Assembly (NCBI RefSeq): GCF_010389155.1
Contig: NC_057768.1
Coordinates: 6,074,501-6,138,500 of the forward strand
Origin: Erigeron canadensis
Lineage: Eukaryota; Streptophyta; Magnoliopsida; Asterales; Asteraceae
Length of the DNA: 64,000 nucleotides
Direction: 5' to 3'
Position numbers and translations under genes: made by a program
Shown: in pieces, positions 25,186 to 36,761 of the stretch
Layout: the number at the start of each line of letters is the position of its first letter
Numbering within the stretch: the stretch's first letter is position 1
The notes under the pieces: model-generated
What the model saw: the letters and a program-made list of their open reading frames with translations, nothing else
Told to the model about the DNA's origin: nothing
Database searches by the model: none

Positions 25186-26168
25186 TGTTAGGTCCAGATT
25201 TACTGGACTTGCTCCAGACGTTCTACTGGAGCCCTCTGAAGATTTGTCCAGAAATTATGTGAAGACCAGTGAACAACTTACTTGTATAGAAATCTGGATT
25301 CCACCAGATTTGTTCACTGGACTTCACTCCAGTCAAGATCTTTCCACTGAAGAACATTCTTACTGAAGTCGAAGACTGAAGTCTGAAGAAAGAAGTCTGA
25401 CATAAAGCGGAGCTCACTGGAAGACTTACCAGATCTTCTGACTCGAGTCCTTGTCAGTGTTTTAGACCTTACAAGTCTGAACACTGATTACGAGGAATTG
25501 ACTTTATGCCTTTACATGCCTTTAACCGGACAATCCATTTGTCTTTTGTTAAAAGCCTTACACGCATGTAAAGGTGGTTGGTTAATTAGAAGACAAGTCA
25601 CTATCATGTGACTTTATTCTTGTACTTTAATCAATGCTTTTAAGGAATTAATGTAATTTCTTTAAATGCATGTAACCATATTTGTACGGCAAAAACAATA
25701 TTATATTTATTCTTTTTGCCTATAAATACCAAGTCACTTCCTCGTCCAAATTACATACTTTTGCAATTTGGTGCCTTTGCTCAAATACTCTCGATCTAAA
25801 CAGTTATACTTCACAACTTTAAGTATTTCGATCAAAGAGTTTATTTAGCAAAGATTAGATCACTTGTAATTCATAGGTTGTTTAGATACTTACTTTGTAA
25901 TATCTTGTTCCGCAACAACCTTGTATTTTATTTAACATCAATAAATAAAATACATTTGAAAAATTACATTGTGTCTCACCATTTACTTACTTGCTTATAT
26001 TTATATTGCTTAAGTACGTATTACGTTATATATATTCTTGCATTTATATTAATCGTAATACTAGTCCAATCTAGTGCTTACTTGATATTTAATACTAGTC
26101 ATCTCTAGTGATTACTTGACTTGTTATTCTACACTTGTGGGTTAAACCATTGAGTGAGGGACTTCACA
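25186..26168 (+). repeat. 5' LTR of element B
   Basis: 983 bp, TGTTAGGTCCAGATT..GGGACTTCACA. The TATA box TATAAATA is at 25721. The first 150 bp contain about nine CCAG/CTGG words, while the remainder is AT-rich. Confidence 0.95.
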
Positions 26169-26170
26169 AT

Positions 26171-26182
26171 TGGTATCAGAGC
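26171..26182 (+). other. Primer binding site of element B
   Basis: TGGTATCAGAGC lies two bases after the LTR and is complementary to initiator tRNA-Met. Confidence 0.92.
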
Positions 26183-26220
26183 AGAAGGCTAACATACTTG
26201 CCTAGATCTGCATTCTCTCG

Positions 26221-28600
26221 ATGGCCAACCCAGAGAATACACAAGGAAACCCTTTAAATGCTGGACCTCCACCCATAAATGAATTTGAACAAACCAATGA
26301 CCAAACTAACAATAATCCACCACCACCCCCTATTCCTGCTTCTCCACACGTGCATGTGCACTACTCGAATACTCCTGTTCCCAAATTTAGTGGGAATGGT
26401 GATGAATTTGGCACGTGGAAGGCTAGGATGTTATTACATGTTACTGGTATTGAGAGGAATATGCTTAAAATTTTAAATGAAGGACCCTATATTCCTAGAA
26501 GTCCTCTTAACCCACTTCTTGATCCAACTAGAACAAGATCTGGGAGGAAAAAGAGAGAGGAACATTAGTCTGAAGAGGAAAGGAGACTTGTCAATATTGA
26601 CACTACTTTAAAAGTCATGATCCTCGGGGCCGTTCCTGAAGCTCTAATTCCTACACTAGTGCTTTATCCCAGTGCCAAAAGCATGTGGGATGAACTAGTG
26701 AACCAGTATGAAGGTGGTGATGATACTATTGTTACCAGGAAAGTGGCTTTAAATAAGAAGTACGAGTCATTTTTTGCCCTACCCAATGAATCATTAACTG
26801 GTACCTACACCAGATTTATGTCTATCATAAACCAGTTAAGAGGGCTTGGGGTAGAAAAGGACAAGCACATACTTCTTGAAAAATTTTGTGATATTCTTCC
26901 TTCAAAATGGTCTCATATGATCGTGGTCTTGAGACAAGGTAAAACTTGCATTCCCATACTCTGTCATCTTTGTATGGAGCCTTCAGATTCACTGAAGAAA
27001 TCAAGCCCAGAGAATTGAGGCAGAAAAAGATGCTATTAATCATGCTTCCAGTAGTTCCCCAGTGGTTAGTCATACTGAACCACCATGTGCAGCATTAATG
27101 TCTTTCGAAAATGTATTTTCTATGAAAAAGATGATGTCTGAATTAATGGATTCTGGAGTCATGAATAATATCTCTCCAGATTATGATGAAACTGACAGTG
27201 ATGATCTAATGGCTATGATGGCTAAAACGTTTAACCGTTTCAAAGCCAGAGCTAACAGACCCACTGGACACAATGCACCCAGTTCTTCCACTGATAAGAC
27301 CAATTTGACATGCTTTAAGTGTGGCAGAAAAGGTCATTTCATGAAAGAGTGCAAGTCCAATCAGTTTGTCTCACAATCTGGTCCATCACCTTCTTATAAC
27401 AAGCCTGATGATAGCTACAGATTAAAATACAAAAAGCTTAAGGCTCAAATTGCTCTCATGTCTGCAGAAAAAGATAATAATAAATGCATGGTGGCAAAAG
27501 AAGAATGGGTTCCCTCTGATGACTCATCAGTCGATGATGAAGAGGAAAGAGATTGTTGTTACATGGCTCTAGCTGATGAAGAGCATCTGGTGAAAGAAGA
27601 TGTCACATCTGGAAGATGGGTGGACATTGTCATTAAAAAGGTAATAGATTATGACAAAGAAACTGATCCTGAGTTAAAATTGGACATTGCTGAAGCTTTA
27701 AACTCTGATTTAATGTTTGTGGAAACTGTTCGTTCAGAAATGTCAAATAATTTTGAAACAGATTTTCTGAAATGACAAACTTACAATCTAAGTTAAAAGA
27801 ATTGCAAGATATTGAACTAGCTTTCAAAGCACAAGTTTTGGTTACTGAACAACTGGTCCAAGAAAAGAAGAACTGGAAAATCTTTTGTCAAAAGAAAAAC
27901 TTGTTATCCAGTCATGGCTTGAGACCAAGAAACCATATGATGCTGCACGTAACCAGTACCCCTCCCAAAACGTGCATATCTAGGGGGTGATGTTAATGCT
28001 GCTGCATTAATACCTGTTGTTGATCGACTGCCTGAAGTGTTAAAACCTAGCACTATCTATGATGAACCAACAACACCCAAAACTTGTATTATTCCTCCTG
28101 TTCAATTGTCTGAGGTTAAGACTGGAGCTCCACAGATGAATGCTCCAGTCAAGAAGGTTAAGCAGAATAAACCTTTGCCTCAATCATCTTCTAAAGAACC
28201 CCAGGTTCAGAAAAGAAGAATGTTGTTCCTCCACCTAAGCCAAAAGTACAGTCAACTGGAAAGGCTATGGTGTCATCTGAAGAAAATATTTTGTTAAGGT
28301 TAGAGAGTCAGTTTCAACTACTGGCTCGACAAGTTCAAAGTTGTAATGCAAGAATTAACAATTTTGAGGGTACTTCATCTGGCCCTAAACAAAATACAAA
28401 ACCTTTTTCAAAGAAAGAAAAATCGAGCACACCTATTGATAAGCAAAAGAAAAAGGTTTCAAAACTGTCAGCTCCAGTGGTGTTTACTGAGAAACCCACT
28501 ATTTTTGAAAGTGAAATCAACCAGATACCTGCTGGGATCCATCCTTGTGGATCCAGAGAACCCATCAGTCGATGGGTTCGCAAACCTTTAAACTAATAAT
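26221..28600 (+). pseudogene. gag region of element B, broken
   Basis: It starts at ATG 26221 (MANPENTQGNPLNAG) with a Pro-rich head, then FGTWKARMLLHVTG and the UBN2-type gag domain (SMWDELVNQYEGG, LPNESLTGTYTRF). A CCHC zinc knuckle follows at about 27310-27350 (CFKCGRKGHFMKEC), then an acidic/coiled-coil tail. Lesions: an in-frame TAG at 26566, frameshifts near 26943, 27005, 27775, 27950 and 28215, and a break near 28580. The protein would normally package element RNA; this copy cannot make it in one piece. I see only one zinc knuckle, whereas C has two. Confidence 0.85.
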
Positions 28601-28603
28601 CTG

Positions 28604-31600
28604 GTGGATGTGCAGGGCGATCGAAAGAAATATATTTGGTATCTTGACAGCGCTGCTGGCAGGACAATGACCGGATGTAAGACCCTGCTGGAGGAGTTCG
28701 AAGTTTCAGACGGGCCCTCCATTACTTTTGGAAATGATGGTTCTGGAAAGACTGAGGGATATGGTGTTTTGAACAATGGTCAAGTCAAATTCAGACGAGT
28801 GGCTTATGTAAATGGGTTGAAGTATAATCTCATAAGTGTGAGCCAGTTGTGTGATGATGGCTACCAGGTTTTATTCAACATCTCTCAAGGCATCGTATTT
28901 AATAAGGATTGGAAGGTAGCATTGATTGCTCCCAGAAAAGGGAATGTGTACATAATGGATATGGAAAGCTCTCCTTCAGAGCAGTGTTTCTATACCAAGG
29001 CTGATGAAGACACAAACTGGCTATGGCATAAAAGGTTGTCCCATTTAAATTTCAAAATATCAACAAGTTGTCTAGAAAACAACTTGCAGATGGGATACCT
29101 TCTGTCTCCTTCAAAAAGGAAAGGTCATGTCCAGGATGTGAGATGGGAAAGCAGAAACGCACCAGTTTCAAAACAAAACAGAATTTTAGCATATCTGAAC
29201 CTCTTCACATGCTTCATATGGACCTCTTTGGTCCAGTGAATGTTCAGACTCGTGCTGGTAAGAAATATACCCTGGTAGTTGTTGATGAATACTCCAGATA
29301 TTGTTGGGTAATATTTCTTAAATCAAAGAATGAAACTGCTGCTGAAATCATCGCTCTTATCAAGCAAATTGAACTCAAATACAAGCGAAAGTGTGTCAGT
29401 TAAGAAGTGATAATGGAACAGAATTCCAGAATGCAACTCTGGAGAAATTCTGCACTGACACTGGCATCTCCCAGAATTTCTCATCAGCACATACACCAGA
29501 ACAGAATGGAGTTGTAGAAAGAAAGAACAGAACGCTGATAGAAGCTGCCAGGAGTATGCTTGCTGAATCTGGTCTTCCTAAAATGTACTGGGCTGAAGCA
29601 ATTGCAACCGCTTGTCATACTCAAAATCGCTCAGTATACGTGAAGAGACACAAGAAGACATCCTATGAAATATTGAGAAATAGAAAACCAAATATTGGTT
29701 ATTTTCACGTTTTTGGATGTCCAGTATACATCCTGAACGACTCCAGTCAGTTAGGCAAATTTGATGCCAAAGCTGATGAGGGATATTTCTTAGGATATTC
29801 AGCCATTCGCAAAGCCTTCAGAGTCTACAACAAGAGACTGGAAAAGGTCCAGGAGTCAATACATGTCACATTTGATGAGTCAAATGAAGCAATCAATAAA
29901 AGGCCAACCCTTAATTCTCCCCCAGAAAGTCCAATTATCTTTGGTGAATCTGATCCTATCAACTTCAATAAAGATTCATCTGAAGATGCTTCCAGTCATC
30001 CTGACTTGGAACCAGTGCAATTTGAAAAACCTTCCAGTAATACTTCATTCTATCCTTCAATAAGTTTCAAACTACCCTCTGAACTTGTTATTGGATCAGA
30101 TGTTCGTACTACTCCTCCAGTATCAGATTCAATTGATTTTGAGCCAGTAATCCAAGAAATGCCTTTAAATGAAGAATTTCATGATGCAAATCGTGATCTT
30201 ACAGATTCTGATGAAGATGCTAAAATTGTCTGGCAAGATCCTACTCCAGAGAATCAATTGAATTCTTGCACTGATACTGTTGTAAGAAACAATCCAGGTC
30301 AATACTCTAAGTGGACAAAAGCTCACCCAATCAACAGATTATCGGTGACTCCAGTAGAGGGGTTCAGACCAGAAGTGCCTCCAGTGAACAATGTTTATAT
30401 GTCAGCTTCTTATCACTGATGGAACCGAAGAAGATTGACGAGGCAATGAATGACCCAAGCTGGGTGACAACTATGCAAGAAGAGCTTCACCAGTTCGAAC
30501 GAAATAAAGTTTGGAATCTGGTTCCTCCTCCAGTTGGCAAGAAAGAACCAATTGGAACCAGATGGGTCTTCAGGAATAAAGTTGACGAAGATGGTCATGT
30601 GGTCAGAAATAAGGCCAGATTGGTGGCACAAGGGTATGTCCAGACAGACCTTGACTTTGAAGAATCATTTGCACCAGTAGCAAGGTTAGAAGCCATCAGA
30701 TTGTTTTTAGCCTTTGCTGCTCATCATAAATTCAAGGTCTACCAGATGGACGTAAAAAGTGCATTTTTGAATGGAGAATTAGAAGAAGAAGTTTTTGTCA
30801 AGCAACCTCCAGGCTTCATTGATGAAAAGCATCCACATTGGGTATATCGTCTGGACAAGGCACTGTATGGCCTCAGACAAGCCCCTCGAGCCTGGTATGA
30901 TACTCTGACCAAACATTATCAGAAAATGGTTTCAAAAGAGGTGCAATTGACAATACCTTATTTATTCTTCGTGAAAGAGGTAATCTTCTGTTGTTACAAG
31001 TTTTGTTGATGATATTATTTTTGGTTCTACTGATGAATCTTTGTGCAAGAAATTTTCAAAATCATGTCTTCAAAATTTGAAATGAGTTTAATGGGTGAAT
31101 TAACATTTTTTCTTGGACTCCTGATTAAACAAACCAGTGATGGTATTTTTATTAATCAAGAAAAATATGTTAGAGATATTTTAAGAAAATTCGATATGAA
31201 CTCTTCACCCTCAAAATCAACTCCTATTTCTGCACCTTTAACAATAGATTCAGACCCTAATGGGAAGCCAGTGAACACTACTGTCTATAGAGGCATGATT
31301 GGTTCACTAATGTATTTAACTGGGAGTAGACCAGATATAATGTTTGCAACATGTCTTTGTGCCAGATATCAGTCTAACCCAAAAGAATCTCATCTGGCGG
31401 CTGTAAAACGCATTCTGAAGTACCTTAAGGGTACTCCCAGTTTGGGTCTTTGGTATCCCAAAGGCTCAGGCTTAGATCTAATGGGTTATTCAGATTCAGA
31501 TCATGCCGGTTGTAAGATAGACAGGAAATCCACTACTGGTGGATGTCATTTCCTTGGTGGCAAACTGGTGAGCTGGACCAGTAAGAAGCAAACTTCAGTC

Positions 31601-31942
31601 TCTTTATCCACTGCTGAAGCAGAATATGTGTCTACAACCAGTTGTTGTTCTCAGATACTCTGGATGAAGCACCAGTTGCTTGATTATGGTATTAAGTATT
31701 CAAAGACTCCTATCTTTTGTGACAATACCAGTGCCATTGCTATCTCAAACAATCCAGTCATGCACTCCAAGACGAAACACATTGATGTTAGGTATCATTT
31801 TATTCGCGATCATGTAATGAAGAATGATGTTGAGATCCACTTTATTCCCACTGATAAACAACTTGCTGATATTTTTACAAAACCTTTGGATGAGAAAACT
31901 TTTCAAAATCTTGTCAGTGAGTTGGGAATGTTGAACCCTTAA
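28604..31942 (+). pseudogene. pol of element B (protease, integrase, RT, RNase H), broken
   Basis: Order: protease-like segment at 28630-28700, GAG-pre-integrase with the HHCC finger (HKRLSHLNF, CPGCEMGK), integrase core from 29200 (LHMDLFGPV, then TPEQNGVVERKNRT), RT from 30430 ([17 protein letters not shown]) and RNase H to 31942 (STAEAEYVSTTSCC, LADIFTKPLDE). Oddities: the protease motif reads YLDSAAGRT where DSG is normal, so the catalytic Gly is lost, and the RT box reads FVDD instead of YVDD. Frameshifts lie near 29075, 29401, 30390, 30925 and 31000. Despite nearly identical LTRs the polyprotein is dead, so its last transposition probably used enzymes made by another copy. Confidence 0.88.
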
Positions 31943-32720
31943 TCTGGAACCTTGTATGAACGCCTTTGTGACACTGGCAGGGTTCTTTGATTCCAGATTT
32001 CTAAATCTATGCCAGTAAAGCTATCAAATGCCTTTGTGATACTATCTTTGCACTGATAGATTTATGGATCACCATTCCAGGGGGAAAGACTCAGACCACA
32101 TTTTTTTTATATATCTAAGTTTTAGGGGGAATTTATTTTCTCACTGGACAAATCTTTGTGAAAAATGTTTCTAGTACCTTGTAAATGTGTCCCTCTCATT
32201 AATACTGGATAAGTTGATGTACATGTTTGAAGTAACGTTTGTTGCTTTGTAAATGTGTCCTTCTCATTTGTTTATATTAGTTGATGTGTGTGTTTGAGGA
32301 TTACCAGAATGGTCAATCTGGGTACTTACTGGAGTGTCCCTCCAGTATACCATTAATGCATGTTCTACTGGCCTAATCCACCAGTGAAACTGGAGTGTCC
32401 AGTCAACCTCCAGATGCATTAAAATGAGTCTGTGTGTGTCAAATCATTTCTTTTTAATATTTTAAGGATAGTGCATGCCAACCTTACAAATTTTTCATTT
32501 GGACAGTTACTGTTCAGCTTACGTAGCATGACACTTTCAATTTAAATGATGGTTTTTGTTACCTTGGGAAGACATAAAGTGTTAGTGGGTATTTTTGTGG
32601 GCTGTCAACTGTCATACATTTATGTGTCATGGGAAACATTAAATACGGATGTCAAAACTGATCAAAACTGTTTTGAACTTTTTCAAACTTACCGTTTTGA
32701 ATTCCATTTTCTCTTTCCTC
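31943..32720 (+). other. Spacer between pol and ORF3 of element B
   Basis: Non-coding. It contains AGGGGGA purine blocks at about 32077 and 32121, two diverged copies of a TTTGTAAATGTGTCC unit (about 32180 and 32250), and a dense cluster of CCAG/CTGG words at 32300-32415 (about nine in 120 bp). Confidence 0.6.
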
Positions 32721-32883
32721 TATAAATACTCGCATTTATCTTCACTTTCAGATTCATCTCGAAAAATCATTTACTCCCAAATCTTCAAATTCCTTCATTT
32801 ATTTCTTTCTTCATTTACTCTCCAATCATCATCATCTCTCTTAATAAATTTCAGCTTTCACTTTCATTTTCATAATATCTATA
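32721..32883 (+). promoter_or_regulatory. Candidate internal promoter and leader of ORF3 in element B
   Basis: TATAAATA at 32721 is followed by 160 bp of CT/CA-rich leader (TTCATTTACTCTCCAATCAT) up to ATG 32884. It looks like an ordinary plant core promoter and 5' UTR, and the same layout is present in A and C. Confidence 0.5.
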
Positions 32884-35850
32884 ATGGCTCCTAAACCATC
32901 TACTAAAAATCTTCTTGCTGCAAACTATAACCCTAACGATAATGTCAAGAAGGCATCACATATATCTCTTTCTGCTGATGCCATCCGCATAAATATGAAT
33001 AATTGGATGGCAAAACTCTCAACAAATCACACCGCCACTTCTATCATTGGAAGGTTGAACACCTTCTTCTTAAGTAGCCCACTCTATGGTGCCCTAACTC
33101 TTAATCCGGGCAAAATGTACCATGAATACCTATGTGAATTCTGGTATACTGCTGTGTACGTGGAGAGTGATGAATCCATCCACTACACCCTAAAGCAAGG
33201 CACTAAACACTTCACCATTACTGTTGATTCCCTTAGAGATGCTCTGAGGATGAATTATTTTGATGAAAATGAGATGCCCATAGAGATTCCATCTGGAATC
33301 AATACCAGAGAGTTGTGCAGGCTGATGGGGCACACAGAGATTGTGGACGAGAATGGTCAGCTGCTCAGGAAGGGCACTGTATATATGAGCAGGCTGACAG
33401 ACTCTTGGAGGTATTTCTTCACTCATTTGGTTAAATGTTTGGGTGGCAGTTCTGGAGGTTTGGATCAGATTAACCAGACACAGCTCCAAATTGCTTACCG
33501 CCTATGGCATGGATATAGGGTGGACTTTGCCCAGATCTTTTTCAATGATCTGGTGGATAGACTGAGGGTCAAGAGCAGGAAGACCTTCATTCCATATATT
33601 CGCTTTCTGTCCATCATTTTTAGAAGGGCCCTGAAGAATGAGTACAATGTAAATACAACTCATTTTTCGATGTGTGAATACTTGAGGGACCTCAACCAGT
33701 TGACCTCATCTCCTACTGAGGTCGGCATCCCATCGGTGATGCTCTATCAGTTCAGGATTCAAGAAGATGCAATTGCATCATCACCAGATGAGGAGGTTGA
33801 TGGTGAGCCTCATAATGTTGAGGAAATTACTGATGAAGTTACTGCTGAAAGGGTACAACCTATTTCCCAGATTGCCCCAGATCTTCAACATCCTGGTGTG
33901 AATATTGTTGAAATTCCACCTAACCCTACCAGGCCAAGAAACAAAACTCGTCGTCTAAGGAGAGACGGAGTTCTGGTGTCAGCCATTCCAGAATCTACTC
34001 ATCAAGATTATGGAGAAATGGGTCAGGAGACTGCCCCAGTAACCACTTCCCCAGTCCAAGTAGAAGGAAGTGGTGAACAAGAAAGAGGATCTGGATCACC
34101 TCTTGTCATTCAAGTGGCAACTGCTGAAAGTGGGGACATCATGGCTGCTGATGGGTCCCTGATTGTTGAAGAAGTTGAAGGGGAACAAGTTAGGCAGGCT
34201 GGAGAAGAAAATCTGGAGCAGGTGGCTCAGATTGATCTGAATGTTGGGGTGGAGAATGTACAAGTAGAGGACCAGGCAGGTGGAACCAGCCCAGATTGGG
34301 ATATGGTTGATTCTCCACTGTCTGAGGACAATGACTTTGACGTAAACATGAGTTTTCTGGGAGAAGAAGTAATTGATCACACCATCCACTCTGTCTCCCA
34401 GTCAATTCTATCTGATATGCCTCCTCTACCCCCAGTAAATACACCAACACCCCTTCCAGAACAAACATCCACAACAATTCTTGAATCACCTTCACCTTCT
34501 GCTCCAGAAATTCCACATTCTGAACCACTGGCAGTCACCCATCAAACTGAAGGTATCACAAGGGTATTGCCAGTATCATCTATCACCAGAACTACCAATC
34601 CTTCCAGTGGTCTCTCCTCTTCTTTTTCAACCGAGGTCCAAGGCCTTTTTGATAAGGTGGCGTCTTCTCAAGTTATTTCTGACTTCAAATCTGTCATCTC
34701 CAATAATCTTAAGTCAGAAATGAATGTTTTTGCTGGTAATGAGAAGATTGTCTTTGAGAAGCTGGATGAACTTGTCATGGCTACAAATAGAAATTCTGAA
34801 TCAATACAAGTTGCAGTCCAGGGTATCAAGGAGGATGTGGTAAGAAGTGTCCAGACTACCATTCAAACTGAAGTTGCTCAACCTCTGGCAAGTCTGGCTG
34901 GTGATGTTCAGAATCTAACCACAAGAATAAGCTCTCTGGAGAGCAGGCCAACTCTGGAGAAGAACTCAGTGGTCAGCACCCTCAGTGATGAAGTTGTTAG
35001 GAAGTTCAGGGGAAACATGTTAAAAGAAATCACTGAGGAGGTGTCTGAAACTCTCCTTAGAAATCTCAGAGATGGGTTGTTGCCTGAAGTTATGAAGATG
35101 ATTGACGCCCAGTTGCCTCGCCACTTCCATCAGGATCTTGAGATAATAAAAAGGGAAGTGATGCAGTTGAGGAAAATTGTAAACAACATAGCTCCAGTGT
35201 CTGGTCGTACATTTGACTCCTTTGACAGACATACACTGGACCAGGTGTGGAATCATCTTCAGACTGGAGATGCTTCCAAGGGGGAAGGTTCTGGTTCTGG
35301 AACTGAGAAGGTTGATCTCATGAAAAAGATAGAGGTTTGGAAGAAGGTGATTGGACAAGATGTCACTGGTACTGAAGCCAGTGGAGAAGTTGAGGAAGAG
35401 GCTGCTGGTACTAATGCCAGTGAGCCAGTTTTTGAAGAGTTCCCAGATATCACTAAAACAATGAAAAGTCTCAAAAGCAAGAAAGTGGTATCTAGGGAAC
35501 CAACAAATGAGGCAGATGAGTATGTATCTGCTGATGAGGCCAAAGCAAAGAAACTGGAGCAAGAGTGCATCTTAATCGAAATCTTCAAGAAAAATTTAAA
35601 AGATGACTTGATTGCTCACCAGTTGGATATGGACAAGCATGGGACTCTGGATTCTTACAACGCTGGTAGGTTGGGCATACAAATTGAAGTATACAAGAAG
35701 ATGAAGGATGATCCCAGGCTGAAGAAATGTCTGGATGCCTTGGATGATGTCAATATTCGATCCATGTATGCTCAGGATGAACAAGTTTATGATTCTGAAA
35801 TTTATGGGGTAAGCATACTGTATCTTATTGCTCAGAAAGAGAGGAACTGA
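32884..35850 (+). CDS. ORF3 (post-pol) protein of element B, long intact frame
   Basis: The open frame has 988 codons from ATG 32884 (MAPKPSTKNLLAANYN). Residues 35-255 form a conserved domain: SSPLYGALTLNP, YLCEFWYTAVY, ITVDSLRDALRM, FFTHLVKCLGGSSGGLDQ, VDFAQIFFNDLVDRL and PYIRFLSIIFRRALKNEY. The same motifs, in order, occur in A and C. Residues about 280-590 are acidic and Pro/Glu-rich; about 595-770 are amphipathic and coiled-coil-like. No signal peptide or membrane helix is evident, so an envelope role is unlikely. A frameshift at a GGGG run near 35805 ends this frame; similar coding continues to 36478 with a second shift near 36250. It resembles abundant unnamed Asteraceae retrotransposon proteins (from memory). 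Function unknown; a regulatory role is my hypothesis. Confidence 0.85.
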   Translation: MAPKPSTKNLLAANYNPNDNVKKASHISLSADAIRINMNNWMAKLSTNHTATSIIGRLNTFFLSSPLYGALTLNPGKMYHEYLCEFWYTAVYVESDESIHYTLKQGTKHFTITVDSLRDALRMNYFDENEMPIEIPSGINTRELCRLMGHTEIVDENGQLLRKGTVYMSRLTDSWRYFFTHLVKCLGGSSGGLDQINQTQLQIAYRLWHGYRVDFAQIFFNDLVDRLRVKSRKTFIPYIRFLSIIFRRALKNEYNVNTTHFSMCEYLRDLNQLTSSPTEVGIPSVMLYQFRIQEDAIASSPDEEVDGEPHNVEEITDEVTAERVQPISQIAPDLQHPGVNIVEIPPNPTRPRNKTRRLRRDGVLVSAIPESTHQDYGEMGQETAPVTTSPVQVEGSGEQERGSGSPLVIQVATAESGDIMAADGSLIVEEVEGEQVRQAGEENLEQVAQIDLNVGVENVQVEDQAGGTSPDWDMVDSPLSEDNDFDVNMSFLGEEVIDHTIHSVSQSILSDMPPLPPVNTPTPLPEQTSTTILESPSPSAPEIPHSEPLAVTHQTEGITRVLPVSSITRTTNPSSGLSSSFSTEVQGLFDKVASSQVISDFKSVISNNLKSEMNVFAGNEKIVFEKLDELVMATNRNSESIQVAVQGIKEDVVRSVQTTIQTEVAQPLASLAGDVQNLTTRISSLESRPTLEKNSVVSTLSDEVVRKFRGNMLKEITEEVSETLLRNLRDGLLPEVMKMIDAQLPRHFHQDLEIIKREVMQLRKIVNNIAPVSGRTFDSFDRHTLDQVWNHLQTGDASKGEGSGSGTEKVDLMKKIEVWKKVIGQDVTGTEASGEVEEEAAGTNASEPVFEEFPDITKTMKSLKSKKVVSREPTNEADEYVSADEAKAKKLEQECILIEIFKKNLKDDLIAHQLDMDKHGTLDSYNAGRLGIQIEVYKKMKDDPRLKKCLDALDDVNIRSMYAQDEQVYDSEIYGVSILYLIAQKERN

Positions 35851-36478
35851 AAAATCTCCAGCAACAAGTAAGGAGTAATGCAATTGCTCTGGAGCATGAA
35901 TATAGGAAGAAAGTCAAGGGTTTGCCCAAGGCACCAGTCAAGAAAACCAAAGCTGCCAGAGATGCAGATCTCAGTACCTTCATTCCCTTGAACACAACTG
36001 AAAGAATTAATAAGGAAAAATTTCAACAAGTGGCTGAGCAGAGAAAAGTGTCAAGGGAAGTGGATGAAATGGTGAAAAGGGCTCAGACAAAGGAAAAGTA
36101 TGAGCATTTGTCACAATTTAGAGCTGATGTCCGACCAATAATGGGTGCTGAGATCCATCTGGCAGAAAATCATGATAACTTCTCTAAGTTCCATGTCAAA
36201 CTCTTCAGAGAAGGAACTTTACTGATGAAAGGAAGGACACCTCAATCAGGGCTTTTGGATGGTCAGAGTTAAGAGAGATTGGGCTTTCATTCAGGGGTAA
36301 AGATGTCTCCCAGGATGTGAAATATTTTATGAAGAGGATTAGCAAGGAATGGATGAGGAAGGAGTTGATGGTGATGGAGCTGGGCTTAAGGACTTCTCTT
36401 ACTTTGTCTTCATCTCCAGGTGTAAAGAGGAAGGCCACTGAAGAGCCATCTGGACATGCTGAAAAGAAAAAGGCCTGA
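35851..36478 (+). pseudogene. Frameshifted C-terminal part of element B ORF3
   Basis: Coding character resumes in another frame (EELKNLQQQVRSNAIALEH, then a Lys-rich segment) and shifts once more near 36250. It ends at TGA 36476-36478 after a basic tail (KRKATEEPSG, EKKKA). The basic Lys/Arg cluster at the very end could act as a nuclear signal. The C-terminus is not visibly similar to the A and C C-terminal domain. Confidence 0.65.
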
Positions 36479-36747
36479 CTCTAATATTGAACTTGTATCT
36501 ATGTTTATGTTGATAAAATTGTAACTTTCCTCCAGTTGATGTCTATAAATATAAGTTGCAATTCCTATTTTTCACAAGTACTTATCCAGATTAAGTCTAG
36601 AAATTAAAATGTACAAACTGGGAACACTGATGATCTATAAAGTGGCTCTCCAAAAAGTTAAATTAGACTTAGTCAAATTTCTCAAGTATTTTTCAAACAC
36701 AAACTTGTATAGATAGAAGCTTGAAAATCCTTGCATAATTTCTAAAC

Positions 36748-36761
36748 AAATAGGGGGAATT
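36748..36761 (+). other. Polypurine tract of element B
   Basis: AAATAGGGGGAATT sits directly before the 3' LTR. Confidence 0.88.

Noticed and set aside
25223..25417. Small open frames in the element B LTR, repeated at 36800-36994
   Set aside because: Duplicated only because the LTR is; they are too short and show no homology.
32884..35850. A host gene captured by element B
   Set aside because: No introns or known host domain, and homologous frames occur at the same place in A and C, so it is an element gene.
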